Assembly (NCBI GenBank): GCA_004296815.1
Contig: SCVT01000578.1
Span: forward strand, 1 to 5,948
Length of the DNA: 5,948 nucleotides
Source: Reyranella sp.
GTDB taxonomy: Bacteria; Pseudomonadota; Alphaproteobacteria; Reyranellales; Reyranellaceae
Reading direction: 5' to 3'
Both the position numbers and the translations under genes were made by a program. The stretch's first letter is position 1, and the number at the start of each line of letters is the position of its first letter. The notes beneath the pieces are model-generated. The model had not been told where the DNA came from. It ran no database searches and was given only the letters and a program-made list of their open reading frames with translations. Shown one piece after another: positions 5,937 to 5,948 of this stretch.

Positions 5937-5948
5937 GATCGGAAGAGC
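5936..5948 (+). other. Untrimmed Illumina TruSeq adapter remnant
   Basis: The last 13 bases are AGATCGGAAGAGC, identical to the common start of the Illumina TruSeq read-through adapters. A chance match of 13 bases placed flush with the end of the sequence is very unlikely. The genomic part therefore ends at about 5935, and the reading frame of the lectin-like gene should not be extended into these bases. Confidence 0.95.

Overview
The window is GC-rich, densely coding proteobacterial DNA. The gene families suggest an alphaproteobacterium of the Bradyrhizobium or Reyranella type: a Bug/TctC-type solute-binding protein, a family VIII-like serine hydrolase, an SDR of the MFE-2-like group, and a small secreted lectin-like protein common in Hyphomicrobiales. 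This placement rests on family recognition, not on a search. No mobile element, tRNA, rRNA or CRISPR array is visible.

Layout: five complete genes form two divergent units read out of a 75-bp intergenic region (3566-3640). Leftward (minus strand) there is a compact three-gene operon: a serine beta-lactamase-fold hydrolase/esterase (3565-2336), a TfdA/TauD-type Fe(II)/2-oxoglutarate dioxygenase (2336-1461) and a 14-TM MFS transporter of the DHA2 type (1457-69). The first two genes overlap by one base (TGATG) and the next two are 3 bp apart. Rightward (plus strand) there is an SDR dehydrogenase (3641-4540) followed 25 bp later by a tripartite-tricarboxylate-type (Bug) periplasmic binding protein (4566-5543). 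A strong GC hairpin (5565-5591) ends this unit. It lies between it and a convergent, 5'-truncated lectin-like gene (5936-5601).

Together the two units read like a small accessory catabolic cassette: a periplasmic binding protein and an MFS carrier for transport, an esterase-like hydrolase, a dioxygenase that could hydroxylate or cleave an ether or similar carboxylated substrate, and a dehydrogenase acting on a hydroxy or keto intermediate. The dioxygenase carries every metal, 2-oxoglutarate and substrate-carboxylate residue I recall for TfdA, the 2,4-D dioxygenase. The real substrate cannot be told from sequence. The functional link between the units is inference from gene order.

The last 13 bases (5936-5948) exactly match the universal start of the Illumina TruSeq adapter. 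The right end is therefore a contig end with untrimmed adapter, and the lectin-like gene is cut there by assembly, not by biology.
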